A stretch of DNA of 64,000 nt from the NCBI GenBank assembly GCA_013398175.1, contig VZRZ01006842.1, positions 190,066 through 254,065 of the forward strand, in the 5' to 3' direction. The DNA comes from Climacteris rufus (lineage: Eukaryota; Chordata; Aves; Passeriformes; Climacteridae). The translations under genes were made by a program, and so were the position numbers. A model generated the notes under the pieces. The model saw only the letters and a list, made by a program, of their open reading frames with translations. It did not search any database and was not told where the DNA came from. This document shows, piece by piece, positions 11,566-24,225 of this stretch; the stretch's first letter is position 1; every line of letters starts with the position of its first letter.

Positions 11566-14500
11566 AACATCTTTAGTCAGAGTCACACATTACCTCTGCT
11601 ATGTCTGGATTATCTTATAATACTGAATTTCTGGGCAAAAAATAAAGACCTTTTACTACATTTTATGCAATGTCTGCAATTCTTTTTTCATTCCATTCTA
11701 ATTGTGCAAACAAAAAAAATCATATTCTTTAGTAAAGAGCATGTTCTCCAAAGCTTGGACTGTCAGCAGCATCTCACCACCATGGAAAATGAGAGCATCT
11801 TTTTGAGATTCACAAATAGGTAAATGTGGGATTCACATGACAGTGCTAAAGATTTTTTTGACCTTTTCGTCAGTCACTTTGAAATGTCAGATATTTTCAA
11901 CTGACTCCACAGAACACCTTTAGCTCCATTAAGCACCTGCTTTCTACCTGATATTTTAAATTTTAATAATGAGTTAAAATAGCAGTGTGTTAATTAACAC
12001 AGTAAAAAGTGATCTACATTGCATTTCCAAATAGAAAATGTATAGGTAAATTTAAGGTCATTTCTTTCAAAGTATGAAGTAATTTAACCCATTTCCCAAA
12101 TCTTTTCGCTCTTATGGTCAACAGTGTTTAATTAGAGCATTTTTTGGTTTCAGTGATGAAGATCCACAGCAAATGTTAAGTGTGATAAGAAACAGTAATT
12201 CTGGATTGAGTTACTCATATCTGAAGGTGTTTTCATCCAACTCTAACTCTTACCTTTTTTCTAGCAGTTCTAACTGTAGTTTTAACTTCTGTCAGCAGTG
12301 CAACTTTTACCTTCCAGCTGAAAAAGTAGCCAGTAGTAGCAGATGGAGGCTTTTCTAGAGTACATCTGATTTGATAACTAAAGTGAAATACTGGCTTGAA
12401 CTGAAGTTCTGAAGGGCTATTACAGATTTCCAGCAAGAGGTAAGGTCATACCCAGAAAAGCTGACCATCATTTTCTTTCTATATTCAGGGCTGCCTACAT
12501 CAGTACCAAACTGGTGTACTCTGTCTCCTTCAAGAACAGTCTAACGTGTACATGAGATGTAATGTTACAGGACGACTGTCACAATAAGTAAGAGAAGAAA
12601 TTTAGTGAGCTGCAAAGTTTTCTATGAAAATGCCTTTTCAGGATCAGAACAAGAAATTGCAAAGGATAGGTGAAAAAAAATGTTTAAACAGATGATGAAC
12701 GTTTATTTTTTAATTTCATGAGACCAGCAAGTCCGTTCTTACATACTGCTTTACTGAGTAAATAAAAAAAAGATATGAAAGATATTTATATGCATTTCCT
12801 TTATAGCTCGTGCATGAAAATTGTTTCCATACAAGAGGTCACAGAAACTTACAACAAATAATTATTAATTATGTACTTCTGAATTGTTTGGCTCCTCTAT
12901 GGACACAAGTATACTTTCTTTGGACATATCAGAGCACCCCAAATGTTTGAACCATTTCAGACTTTCATAATTATTGTGAAACTTCCTTCCCCCTGTTCTA
13001 GCCCAGTGCCAAGAACAGGCAAGAATTAGGTCTGCATCTATTATAATTTTCCCTGAGATGAGGAAAACACAAGAGTATCTTCTCAATTAAGCTGGTAATT
13101 AAAGGTAGAAATTTCAGGTATATTATAAAACAGATTAGGAAATTAAGCTTTGGCTTTTTTCTTATTTGCAGATATATTCAAGCATGAATTTACCTATTGT
13201 GTTAGATCAAGGTTTCATACAGCTGAGTTAGGAATTGCCTAAAAAATTAAGGGGATGTACATTTTCCCCGCAGTCCCTCATAATAATTATTTTTTATTAA
13301 ACTGCATATATTGGTCTATTGGCATAGAATCTCCTCTAAAGCTCCACAGGATCTGCATTGAAAGTGGTGTTTAACTTGTGAGGCCATCACCAATTATGCT
13401 AGGAGAGTTGCAGTGCCACTTACCTGACAGTCCATACTTACAACCAAAGTAATTTTTGTTTGCCTCAGCTGCCCCTCAGAATTTGTGCTAAAAAAATAGG
13501 TTATGAGAAGTTCAAAGCTGTATGTTCAGGAATGCATCCATTTAATGGTCTTATGAAACTAATATTCGTATGACTTTGCAAAGCCAACTGTTTTATGGCA
13601 GTATGACTGGGGGTAATGATCTGTGGTGAATATTTTGGTACAGAACAGGCATCATTTTACTTATGTTTTGGAGACAATATAATAAGATTCTCTTCATAAG
13701 CAGAGGAAACTCCAAATTTGAAAATCCTGAAGCTGTATAACTCCAATTACAGCTGTAGGAAGGTTATTTTGCAACCATACTTCTGCTGGAGGCCATCTAA
13801 ATTCTAACCAAAATGTATTCATGGCCAGGTTGTTTCTATTTTGTTTATGCCAACATCATCCCTTAGATTAAGTAGTTTTTATTCCTCTCCCTTTTTTATC
13901 CCGAGAGTGTTTATAGAGAGTGACTATATTTCTCTCAGCTTTTGTTTTGCTAGGCTAAACACGGCAAGCTCTGTTGACAGATGGTTGGCCAGAACCCAGC
14001 CAGGCGAAGCTAACACACCAGCTTCAGAAAGCCAGGAGCAATCCCTCTTTGGAGGCTACCTCCAGAATCTAATGAAACCCATAAGAGATCTGAGAGCAAA
14101 TAAACATTCTCTTGGGCTGTAGCTGTCTCACTTCTTTCCATTCCCCAGTTACTAATATTCCATGAACTAATTCCTTTTTTTTTTTTTAATTGTCTGTTAG
14201 AAGCTCAAATCTTTTTATAGACATGGGAATTGTAATTGTAGCCTGAGCTGACATAACTGGACTGCTTTTGATTTAATTAATTTGTACACTAAAAGAAATT
14301 AAAGATGAGGAGTCTGAAGATAGAGCAATAAAAAGCCATTATGGATCTCAAGTCCTTTTTTCACAATTGGAGATATGGTAAAGGCCTTGATATCAGTGTT
14401 CTTGCTTCCTCTATTCAAAATAATCTTTCCTATATATACATGTGTGGCAATCATATTGATGGCTGCTGTATGTACAAATTTTCCACTAATCCCGAAAAAG

Positions 14501-15050
14501 AGCTCTCTGCAAGTTTATGGAAAACCCTTGATAAAGCCTGGATATTTCCCCCTCTCATTTCTTTAATACCGAGCTGGCAACAACAGTTAGTTTATCCTTT
14601 CAAGCCACAAATGTCATGGACAAAATTCAAGCAAAGGTACTGTGTTCTGCCAGTATAGGAATGAATTGCTTCTTTCAGATTTAAAGTTATTATCCTTTCC
14701 CATCTTAAAAATATTTTGCAGTCATGGAGTGGCTTCTTACCAACAGTGCTGGCTGCATGTCAACATGGGTGAGGTAATACCTACATACAGTGCTCAATCT
14801 TGGGAACTGGCTAATCTCCAAACTTAAAAAATTAATAGGTTGGGCTGCTGAAACAGGCTTTGAAATCTTGTTCCTTTAGCTCTTACATAGGAAAAATACG
14901 GACTCTGCCACCTATGGATAGTTTTACAGGAGTTGCCCCATGTACATATTTTGCTTTCAAAGAAGACAAAACAAAAAGCAATACTTATCAGGACCAATGA
15001 TCCATAATTGGCTATCTGTTTCCCTCCCTCCTGTAGTCAGTTCCTGCCAT
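11566..15050. other. Noncoding AT-rich DNA
   Basis: No confident gene or transposon. A moderately GC-rich patch near 13960-14125 holds a short open frame and an AATAAA signal; it is discussed as a finding only. A T13 run lies at 14175-14187. Confidence 0.5.
14175..14187. repeat. Poly(T) tract, 13 bases
   Basis: Uninterrupted T run. No retrocopy body is visible next to it. Confidence 0.75.
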
Positions 15051-15053
15051 ACT

Positions 15054-15300
15054 TTCTTCCTCTCCTCTCCTCTCCTCTCATCTCAACTNNNNNNNNNNNN
15101 NNNNNNNNNNNNNNNNNNNNNNNNNNNNNNNNNNNNNNNNNNNNNNNNNNNNNNNNNNNNNNNNNNNNNNNNNNNNNNNNNNNNNNNNNNNNNNNNNNNN
15201 NNNNNNNNNNNNNNNNNNNNNNNNNNNNNNNNNCCTTCTTTACTCCTCTCCTCTCCTCTCCTCTCCTCTCCTCTCCCTCCCATACTCCCTTCCTTCCTTC
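15054..15300. repeat. (TCTCC)n microsatellite, interrupted by a gap
   Basis: A polypyrimidine repeat with unit TCTCC/CTCCT runs to 15088, is interrupted by unknown bases and resumes from 15234 as CTCTCCTCTCC before fading into TTCC units. The sequence on both sides of the gap is the same repeat, so the missing bases are probably more of it. Long purine/pyrimidine mirror tracts of this kind can form triplex DNA and are hard to sequence. Confidence 0.88.
15089..15233. other. Assembly gap (145 N)
   Basis: 145 unknown bases inside the TCTCC microsatellite. The reading frames crossing it are meaningless. Confidence 0.98.
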
Positions 15301-18300
15301 CTATGTTTTTTATATTGCTCAGGTTTCTCTATTTTATCATTCATCATGGGATGATTTGTGCTGCTCTAACATTTACATGTTCAAGTGAATCAGGGACATA
15401 ATTCTAGTGCCAAAATAAGTCCAGCAGCACATTTTCTTGATTTATTAGGATATATATAATCTGATTATGCTAAAATTTTCTGAGATTTATCAAACTTGTT
15501 CTTTTTCAAAATTTTTTCCTTCCTTCCTAATTGTTCCTATTTTTCTTTATTTTCTTGTTCAAACTGCATTTAAAGAAATTTGACAATTATGAGAACTGAG
15601 CAAATGCATTCCATTTGATACTACTGACTGAATTTTTGTTTGTATGTTATGCCATTACCCCATATTTCATCCATCATGTGAGTGAGCATGATTAAATCCT
15701 TCAGCAGAAGCTGAAGCTTTGTTGGGTGTGGATGGACTTTTGGCTTTTGGATTCCATTGTAATACAAATAATATGTTTATTCATTACACTGCCTTCAACA
15801 GAGAATTCTGCTGCACAGGAAAAGAACTTTTACCTTCCACAGGGGCCTGCAAACTGGATTTTTTCAGCCATACAATGTACCATTTCAATAAGGATAGCTG
15901 CATGAACTGTACACAAATACATATTACATATCATATCCAACATTTTAGTAAACATTCTTAATGCTCTCAGTTTAAATCCTGCAATTTTCCTCAATAAAAT
16001 GCATATTCCAGGCAGTAGTCTTTGGTTGTAGAGATTTCAATATTTGCAAATATAATTTTAAATAAACCCAAATTTTATTTGCACAGTTCAGCTTGACTGA
16101 ATAGAGAACACCTGCAAAACATCTAGCCAGTTCACTTTGAAAGATAAAATTCTTTAAAGTATAACATTACATATATCGAGCATTATCACATGTACAAGAC
16201 ATTAATTAAAATATGTTTGCTTGAAATGTCTCAAATCTTTAGGGTATATGTGTGTGTGTAGGGGTGGGGACTAGATAAAGACTACTGCAGGAAAGGCAGC
16301 TGCTACCCGTGGAGAGAGGAAGGAGAAAAGATAGGACAGGAGAAAAGGAAGACAAAATATCCCAATCAAACAACTTTCCATCAGTGCCTCCAGATTGGTG
16401 ATATTGAATGGCCTGAGGTGAGTGCCACAATAAACCGTGACTTGACAGGTGTACAAAAACTCCATTAAATATGAGAACAGTGCGAAAATACCTGTGTTCT
16501 AATTGGCATGGACAGCAAGGCACCCAAAATGATTCCTTACATACAGATATTCACAGTGCCACCCTACATTTATCATTCTTTCTTTAATGTTTCTCTTTAC
16601 CTGACTGGATTTCCATATGTTGCACTCTGCCTTACTGCCATATGGTGTCATGAAATGTAATAGCTTCTACATAAAGTTGTAATCAAAGCATTCCTTAACA
16701 GCTAAAGGATCACTTTGCAGTCTTTTCATTGGAAGTAGCCCTGTCAGTTTCTGAATTATGGTCTCATATGATTTTTATTCCGTTTACCTTCGTAGCAAAC
16801 AGGTATTGCAAACTGACACTGTTTCTTTCCATTTATATTTTGAGTGGTTCCTTGAAAATATTTAGCCCTTGAAAAGATACCACTGCTTTGATTTTCATTC
16901 TTGGCTGTTGCTGCTGGTGACTTTTTTATAGTTATTAGAACGGCTTAATATTGGTTCTTCACAATAAAAATGTTAACATTATACTAAATTACTTCAGTCG
17001 TTAATAGCCAGTGAAGATTTTAAAGAATCTTAGTGACTGATTCTTGATTATTAGTTTTTACACAAACATGTTATTTATAAAATGAATGAAAATAATGAAT
17101 AAATGTCTGATGAAATGAAACCTTTGATATGTTTTGGAGAGGTTTTTTTGTATTTTTCTTGCTTTAAAACTTGCTCACAGCTCTGTCCACTTTTACTACA
17201 CATTTTATCATATATATGTATATATATGTATGTATGTGTTAGCATTCTAACTTCCTCAAACAGGATGATGAGACCTGCTGTGCCTGGAAAGTACAAGCCA
17301 TACAGGCAAAGGTAGATTACAGCCATTCTGGAACAGATAACTACCAGAGGCAGAATTCTTTCCAGGGGCTTCCTGAAGCTGATGTAAATCTGTTTAATAC
17401 TGGGTTAAGTGTTTTGGTAGTTTGATATCTGTTTTGATAGGTAAAAGCTTACATATACATTCATTACTCTATTAATTCAAGTAGTAGATATCACAGTAAA
17501 ACAACTAGCTCCCTATGTCACATGCAAGTTCACATGAACACTTCAAGAAATGTAGATGACTGAAAGTTTCAAAATTCTCAAATGTTTATTGTAAATGCCA
17601 AACTAAAGTTTTTTCCTGCCTATAATGAATTCTCAGCATGTGAAGAGAAGTGTTTATTTGAATTTCTAAAACAAATACAAACAAATCTGTCTTTTAATAG
17701 CAAGCACTTTGAAATCAGAACCCTCTTTGCTCCAATAAATGTCTGTATACAACAAAAAACTCCATTGAGGAAACTGGGGTTAAGCAACTGGTGCACAGGA
17801 GAAAGGGACTGAGTTCTGAGGAGTAAATCTATACTGAACATTCAAGAAATGAGACACCAGCTATCTTTAGGGAAGATGAAAGGGTAACTTTCTCTGCTGT
17901 AACTGTGTTGAGGGCTGATCAATATGAAAAAAAACCAACAAAAAACAAGTCAAGGAACCAGATTAATTTAATTCCACTCTTGGGGGTTTTACTCGTTTGT
18001 TGTTTTGTCTTTAAATCTTGTTTTCCATACTTTACAAGTTAATGACATTTTCTAGGTAATAAAGCCCTTCCACCAAGTTGCTAATACTTGGACATTCAAT
18101 GTTGTATTTAGCAGTACTAGAACTTTTAAGAAGTGTGCTTATCTGTACTTGCAAAAATCTCCTAAATTCTGTACTTGTAAATAATAGGGAATTTATATTC
18201 AGTACTGTCTCCATTTCTATTATATTACTCAGAGTATTGTACAAAATGCCTGCCAGTTTCCTGTTTGCAACAAGATATTTTCAACTGTTTATTGTGAGTG

Positions 18301-20771
18301 TAACACTGATTGTGAAGATGTTTGATTCATTTCCCAGAAGTGTACAAATCTGGCCTGAGGAAGAGAGGAAAAATATGAAGACAGCTTTGCAGCATATTTC
18401 TTAGCAGATGTTGCTGTGTGATAGACATTACTCCACAGGGAAAGCCACAGAAATTTGTGCACTTAAACAATGCTTTATGAGAGAGAGAAGTGTTCCCACT
18501 GAGTGATAGATACAATCCAAATTATAAAGTCTGCATGGAAAACTGGTTCTCACAGATAAATATATAATTAACAGGAAATAAAAGATTGTACTGATGCCTT
18601 AACTTGAGAATATATTGCTCCAGAAATCAAAAATCAACATATTCTCTAAGAGACAAAGTCTTGGTTACATTGCTACTAAGCATACATTCTCTGGAAGGAG
18701 CTGGCAGTTCTAACGATTGCATCTGGCATTTGGTTTAAAGCCTTTTATGCTTCTTGAATTATCTGGCTCGTAACGTATACACACTGTCTCTCTAAAAGTT
18801 ATACTGACAAAGAGAGAAGCTGAACCTCTTGAAGTACACAGCTCTGACAGTATTTGCTAAAACATCCTACCTGGAGAACTTGAAGTAGAGATACCAAAAT
18901 ATATTAGTGAAAGATGCAAAAGAGAAAGAAAGGATTTAGATTATTTTAGCTGTTTTCAAATAGGCAGTTTTTGTCTGTGCATCCAAGCTGCACCATCTCA
19001 GAATTCCCAATTAGTTTTGAAGGTAATGCTCTCAATGAAACATCACAGAGTAGGTGCATTAAGCCTATTCTAGTATTTGCTGAATTAGGATTTTGTATTA
19101 ATAGTTTTTTTGATATCCATAATCTGCCATGACAATCACAATCAATCTATATGAGTTAATATTTCTTTAGTTTAATAGTGAAAGAACCAGAAATTCCTGG
19201 AGCCTTTTGCTGAGTATTGTCTTGGAGAGAATAGAAACCTTTAACATAGAACTTCATGTTGAAGTATCTTGGAAGAAGGAGAGCCCTAGTTGCCTTGAGA
19301 GCCTTGGTTTTTATTTTTCGAAACTCAGAAGGCACAAAATTAACTGTGCACTTACGTGTTAGGTAAACTGAAGAAATTGCAAAAATACATTTGTATAAAG
19401 TAAATATTCAAAATCATAAGTTGGAGGTTGAAGATTAATGTTTGTTACAATTTTTGTATCGAGCAAAAACTAAAACGAAAATTGGCTTCTCAATAATTAT
19501 TTATATTCTACTGAATGGGTTGTTTTTCTACAGTACTTAATAATCTTTTCATTTTTTTCCCTTTATTATTGCTGTAAAATATGTATTGCTATGAACATTT
19601 CTTGCAGCTAATAGGTGTGATTCCCGGTTTTGAGTGCTGAGCACAGGTCTCAATTGATGCCTTATGTTTTGACATATTATTTAGCCATTGGAACTTCATT
19701 TTGGTAGCTCCTTATCACTCATCCACCTGGGATCATTCTAGCCAGTTTCACCTCTCTGAAGACAGGCCATATTGCTCTTTTCTTACTGATGTAGCATGCT
19801 AAGTAAACCACTAAGACCATTACATTGGAACACAGTCTTACAAATTTGTACCCCCAGTCATCAAAGAGATTTTTTCAGAAAAAAAATTTACAACTGACAA
19901 ACAACAGCTTCAATATGTTATTTTCTTTCTGCTTGGATGTGTTCAATTCCCCGATTTGGTGATTTTAGAGTTCTGTTTACTTTACACTCTCTACTGCTCA
20001 GACACTTAATGCTATTAATTAGCAATAATGCATATAACCATGCACATTAAAGCCAGAAAAATGCCTCCTACCATTCTAATGATCTTAAAAGAAACACGAA
20101 GGAAAACAAGACCTATTCATTTAACAGCTGAAAGAGAAAACATTTGTCTGACAACCATATATATTTTGTATCTTTGTTAATAATAACAAATGATATAGTT
20201 AAAATAGGCTGTCAAAACAAAATGCATACAGTGAGATTTTTTGTACTAAAAAGTCAATTAAATATTTTTATTTATTTTGGTTTAGTTCATCAGTCACAAA
20301 GAATTTTCTCTTAATATGCAGCAAGATCAATTTTTATTAAGTAGTTTGCTTTACAATGCTCCTCTCAGAATAAAAGGAAGAACATTTAGATAACTAGTTT
20401 CTTTGGCAAATCTTTCATAGCTAGATGGAATATAGCTTATTTAGCTCTTCATTAAATCCCAGTTGCCCAGGATTAAACCAAGGACTTTCAATATGGGTTT
20501 GTTAAATTCCATAATATAATACCTGTCATAAAGCTGAATAGTAATTTAATTACGGATTTTGTTTAAAACAACCCTTTGCTTCTGGAAGGCATAGGAGCTA
20601 TATATATTACAGGTGTTGTTTTAAATATTGCTTGTAAACATAAACAGTTTCTCAATGCCTTTTGAATTTTTTCTGTCTAAATTTGGCCAAAACTTGGCTT
20701 GCATTCCACTGTTAAGGACATGCTCAGGGGAAGCAGATTGAAAGGTGGGTTTATACAGTTATAAACTCATA
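15301..20771. other. Noncoding AT-rich DNA
   Basis: About 5.5 kb without a gene or RNA that I can support. It contains a short TA/TATG microsatellite (17209-17239) and a TAAT-rich patch at about 20005-20055. Confidence 0.55.
17209..17239. repeat. (TA)n/(TATG)n microsatellite
   Basis: ATATATATG units shift into TATG and TGTG. The two opposed short open frames across it are artefacts. Confidence 0.8.
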
Positions 20772-21156
20772 TTTACCTGTTGCAGTGACCCAGTCAACCT
20801 TGGGGCTGAGTGACATACAGTGGGTGGATTTCCCTGTCCAGGACTCCAACCCTGAGGGTGGATCTGAAGGCAAGACCAAGGTTTAAGGCTACTCCCCACT
20901 GGGTGTCCCTCTAGCAGCATCTCCTCCTCTCCTTCTAGAAACCTCTCTGTTCCCATAATGCTATTGGTTTAGACCCCTATGTTTATTCATGTGTTTCATT
21001 GCCTATGTATTGAGTTCCAGAAAGTTCTGTTTGGTTCGGTTCCCCATTGGTTAGTTCGAATATGTTCCTCCCCTAACCCTTTGTGATTTGCTCCCTGTCA
21101 CCCCTCATCATTTCCCTATTGGTTTGTCCCTTTGTTCCTCCCCTTCTCTGCGCCCA

Positions 21157-21164
21157 TTTAAAAA
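21157..21164 (+). promoter_or_regulatory. LTR TATA-like box
   Basis: TTTAAAAA after a C/T-rich stretch, 76 bp upstream of the LTR poly(A) signal. It would start transcription on the plus strand near 21190. Confidence 0.6.
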
Positions 21165-21239
21165 GTGGCTGTAACTGCTCCCCAGTGCCTTTCTCGTCTG
21201 CCTCCCCTTTTGACTGGAAGCTCTGCCCCTCGGGGCTGG

Positions 21240-21245
21240 AATAAA
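21240..21245 (+). terminator. LTR poly(A) signal AATAAA
   Basis: AATAAA in the R region of the second ERVK-type LTR, followed by GT- and T-containing sequence. It could end transcripts that enter the LTR. Confidence 0.65.
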
Positions 21246-21298
21246 AATTGGGATTGCAGGCGAAGAGAAGGTCCCTCTTTCTACTTTACCCTCGCCTT

Positions 21299-21311
21299 GT
21301 TGCTTAGCAAC
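21299..21311. promoter_or_regulatory. RFX X-box motif inside the LTR
   Basis: GTTGCTTAGCAAC is a 5-bp inverted repeat with a 3-bp spacer and fits the RFX/EF-C consensus. It lies downstream of the expected LTR start site. If it is part of the family consensus, the retrovirus dispersed RFX sites through the host genome. Confidence 0.5.
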
Positions 21312-21461
21312 AACCTAGCTGCAGACATCCTTTTCTCCAAGCCTCCTGCAGGCAGCACTGACAGCTGCTAAAAAGGACACTGGTTTGCCCTGCTGCTGGG
21401 ACACCAGACTTGTTTGCCTGCCATGGCCACCGGGCAGCTAGCGGTCAGCGCAACATTTACC

Positions 21462-24120
21462 TGTATCTGAGCAGAGTAAATGGAGTTGTGAGTAAGCCGA
21501 TTGCTGTCTGTCTTTGAGGCGCTGTCCCGTTACTGCTGTCTGAGACACAGGAAAGCATCAACACCATATCTTGGGAACAGAATGGTTTGTTGGGAGATTG
21601 AATTTACACAAATCTTGTACATTGTAGAGATGCCACTCAACATGCACTGCTTCTAGGAACTGAGTAAATTTAGATCATGCTCAATAAGAGTTTGATTCTA
21701 CTGCAATCCTGATGGTAGTCACAAGTGTGCCACCAAGGCATGGCATCATGTATATGAGGTGGAAATCTGGCAAAGAATGAGCATGCTTCTCAGCCTGAAA
21801 GCACTAGTGTAGTTGTATTGCTTACTGATCGACAAATAACCTGCTTAACCAACAGAACATTAATGAAAGCTAAGCAGAAGCTACTGCTCTGTCTGGGTTA
21901 CATTCAGTGGTAATGAACTTGCACAGAAAAAACAAAGGTGAAAACCTGTCACAATCACAATCATTTGAACATTTTTGCTGGGAAAAGTTGCATCTATTAA
22001 GACTGTTTTCCAAACCTTGTTTCTCAAAGGTCAAAAACTGTTTCAGCACATCTTCTGAAATGGAGATAATTTCTGTTTCAGCAATTAGTGAGCAGGGAGT
22101 GGAGGGAGAAATGGCTGGCAGGACAAGAGAGGGTGTTCTTCTCACTTACTCTCAATCCTTTCTCCTGGTATGGAGGGATTTCACTTCTTAAATCTGTTAT
22201 CCTAGAATTGTTACCACCACTGCTGATAGGCTTAGCCTTGGTTAGCAATGAGTCCATCCTGAAGATGTCTGGAATTGGCTTTGTGGGACATGGGTGAAGC
22301 TTCTGGCAGCTTCTTGCAGAAGCCACCCCTGTTGCCCTCGTACTACTATGGTGTTGCCACACAAATCCAATACACTCTCAAAAATATGGCATGGTATACT
22401 AATGAAATTCTGCATTTTTTTAAACTAGATGCTATTTTTCAGCCATGTTTTTCTAAATGACATCTTTTTTTATGTCATGGCTACCAAAGTTTTTCCTTAA
22501 AAAAGAAAAGGATCATCTATAGTTTAGTTAACTGACCCAATTTGATGTGTGAATTGGCATGTTGTGTTTAACATGCTAGGGTATAGAAGAGGTCAGAATA
22601 AGAAATTTAGGGACTGATGTTTTCATGACTAATTCCCATGTTACATACACCAAGCTGCTGTTATCAGTGCAGCTGATCATTTTACATTGCAACAGATTAG
22701 GTGAAAACCAGACTATTAAGTATGCTAGATTATAATTCTAACCACATTCTATTGTTAAAAGCTAAACAGAACAATTCACTCAAAGGTTATTTATGCTTAC
22801 TTTGAAAATACTCTTTGTGTTACTAAAAACAGATGAAAACTACACCTTACAGTTAGTAATTTTATTTCTCTTTCGTTGTTCATGAATAGTTAAAAAGATT
22901 ATTTTAGTGAGCAGTGTATAGTTTCAGAGGGATAACAAATCTGTAAGTGCTGGCCATTTGTGCTTCTCTTATAAATCAACACTATTTTTCAGGATAGAAA
23001 AGGTGCTGCTGTCAGGTGCCAAAAATTGCTATAACCCATCAAAGGCAGTGGAAATATGGTCATGTACACTAGCTGACAGCAGGATCAGAAGATTCAGCTT
23101 CAGAACCATTTGAAAGAATCCGAACTGCCTGTGTGAAATAGCTACCAAAATAGAGTACTACATAAACAATACTTTGATATGAGATGTAACAACTTCAGAA
23201 AAAAGATACATAGAGATGTGTGCATATAATTAGAATCCTTTGAAAAATAGCAAGATACAGTGAGAAATACAGTAGTTGAACCAAAATGGAATTTAAAGGC
23301 AAAAGTAAACTCTGGGTTAATATCATAGGTACCAAACAGCAAATGTGACAAGCAGCAAATAGGTCTACACCGTGAAGGCTGCAACACTCAGAAGAGTGAC
23401 TAAGACATGGGAGACTCCTTCCCTTCACACAAATAGTCACCAAATAATTTCCCCTGATACTTGTCTTAACCATGTTCATTACTACTCCTTATGTATTGGT
23501 TTCCAAGAAAACTAAATGAATAACTCTTATTTGAAACACTTATATTTTCTAATTCTAATTTCTTAGAATCAATGATCAATGTATTACTTGCAATGGATAT
23601 TTTTATTTCTCTTCTTCAGACCTCATGCATTTTCTCTTGCAGGCCTTGCTGGAACCGGAAAATTAATTCATCTTTTCCAAAGTTTTCCATTACCTGTGGA
23701 ATTGCACTTTTGGACAAGAGATATTCAATACACATCTTTTAAAAAACCCTTCTATTCTGCTTGCATAATTGTAAGCTGCAGGAAACATTGTCTTCTGTTT
23801 TTTGTATGTAAAAAATCCAGTTAATTAAACTAATTTTACTTTTGTGCTAGCAGGAGAAGGTCCAGGTTAAGTGACTGAGAGACTACACTAACTCCAGCTG
23901 ATTTGATGAAGCTGGTGTGCTAGTTAGCAGAAAATTGCTATTAATTACTAAGAGTCAACCTCTGTAAAGGAAAAAAGAGATTGCATAAAATGGAAACCAG
24001 TTCAAAGGTAGTGTGGTTTTCAGTGCTAACAAACCAGCATTGAACTCCAAGACAGGCATCCAAACCCTCATTTTCTGGTTTCACGTATCTTGGCAGATCA
24101 CAAGTCTGCAGCAAGTCCAT
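21462..24120. other. Noncoding AT-rich DNA
   Basis: No gene, RNA or transposon recognised. Overlapping open frames near 21870-22362 on both strands reach only about 94 codons and carry no motif. Confidence 0.55.
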
Positions 24121-24225
24121 TGAATCCATAAATACAAAATATTACTTGATCCAATGTCATTTAATTCTGAAGTATTGCAGGCTTAAATGGCATTGGATCA
24201 AGTAATTCCTGTTTCAGTGGATTCC
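24121..24225. repeat. Inverted repeat, precursor-microRNA-like hairpin
   Basis: The left arm 24141-24164 and right arm 24183-24206 are complementary over 24 positions, with one U-G wobble (24157 with 24190) and an 18-base loop. Beyond an imperfect internal loop of about 12 by 11 bases, a second short stem pairs 24121-24128 with 24218-24225 (7 of 8). The whole is about 105 bases, in the size range of a microRNA precursor. I do not recognise either arm as a known mature microRNA. Alternatives are a very short MITE-like palindrome or a local inverted duplication. Either strand could be transcribed. Confidence 0.55.

Larger units (their letters stand above)
20778..21455 (+). mobile_element. Solo LTR, ERVK type
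   Basis: A 678-bp LTR with perfect terminal inverted repeats TGTTGC...GCAACA, flanked by identical 6-bp duplications TTTACC (20772-20777 and 21456-21461), which is diagnostic of an intact retroviral LTR, ERVK-like by TSD length. U3 has repeated ATTGG (reverse CCAAT) boxes, then a TATA-like TTTAAAAA at 21157-21164 and AATAAA at 21240-21245, the compact promoter, R and poly(A) layout of class II LTRs. The R/U5 part contains an X-box palindrome at 21299-21311. No gag, pol or env lies next to it, so it is a solo LTR. Confidence 0.9.

Noticed and set aside
11170..11586. 138-codon frame on the minus strand, opposed by a 110-codon frame
   Set aside because: Both lie in the GC-rich block, where stop codons are rare on both strands. 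The proline- and tryptophan-rich product looks like translated repeat.
14940..15401. 153-codon frame across the first gap
   Set aside because: A third of it is unknown bases and the rest is the TCTCC repeat.
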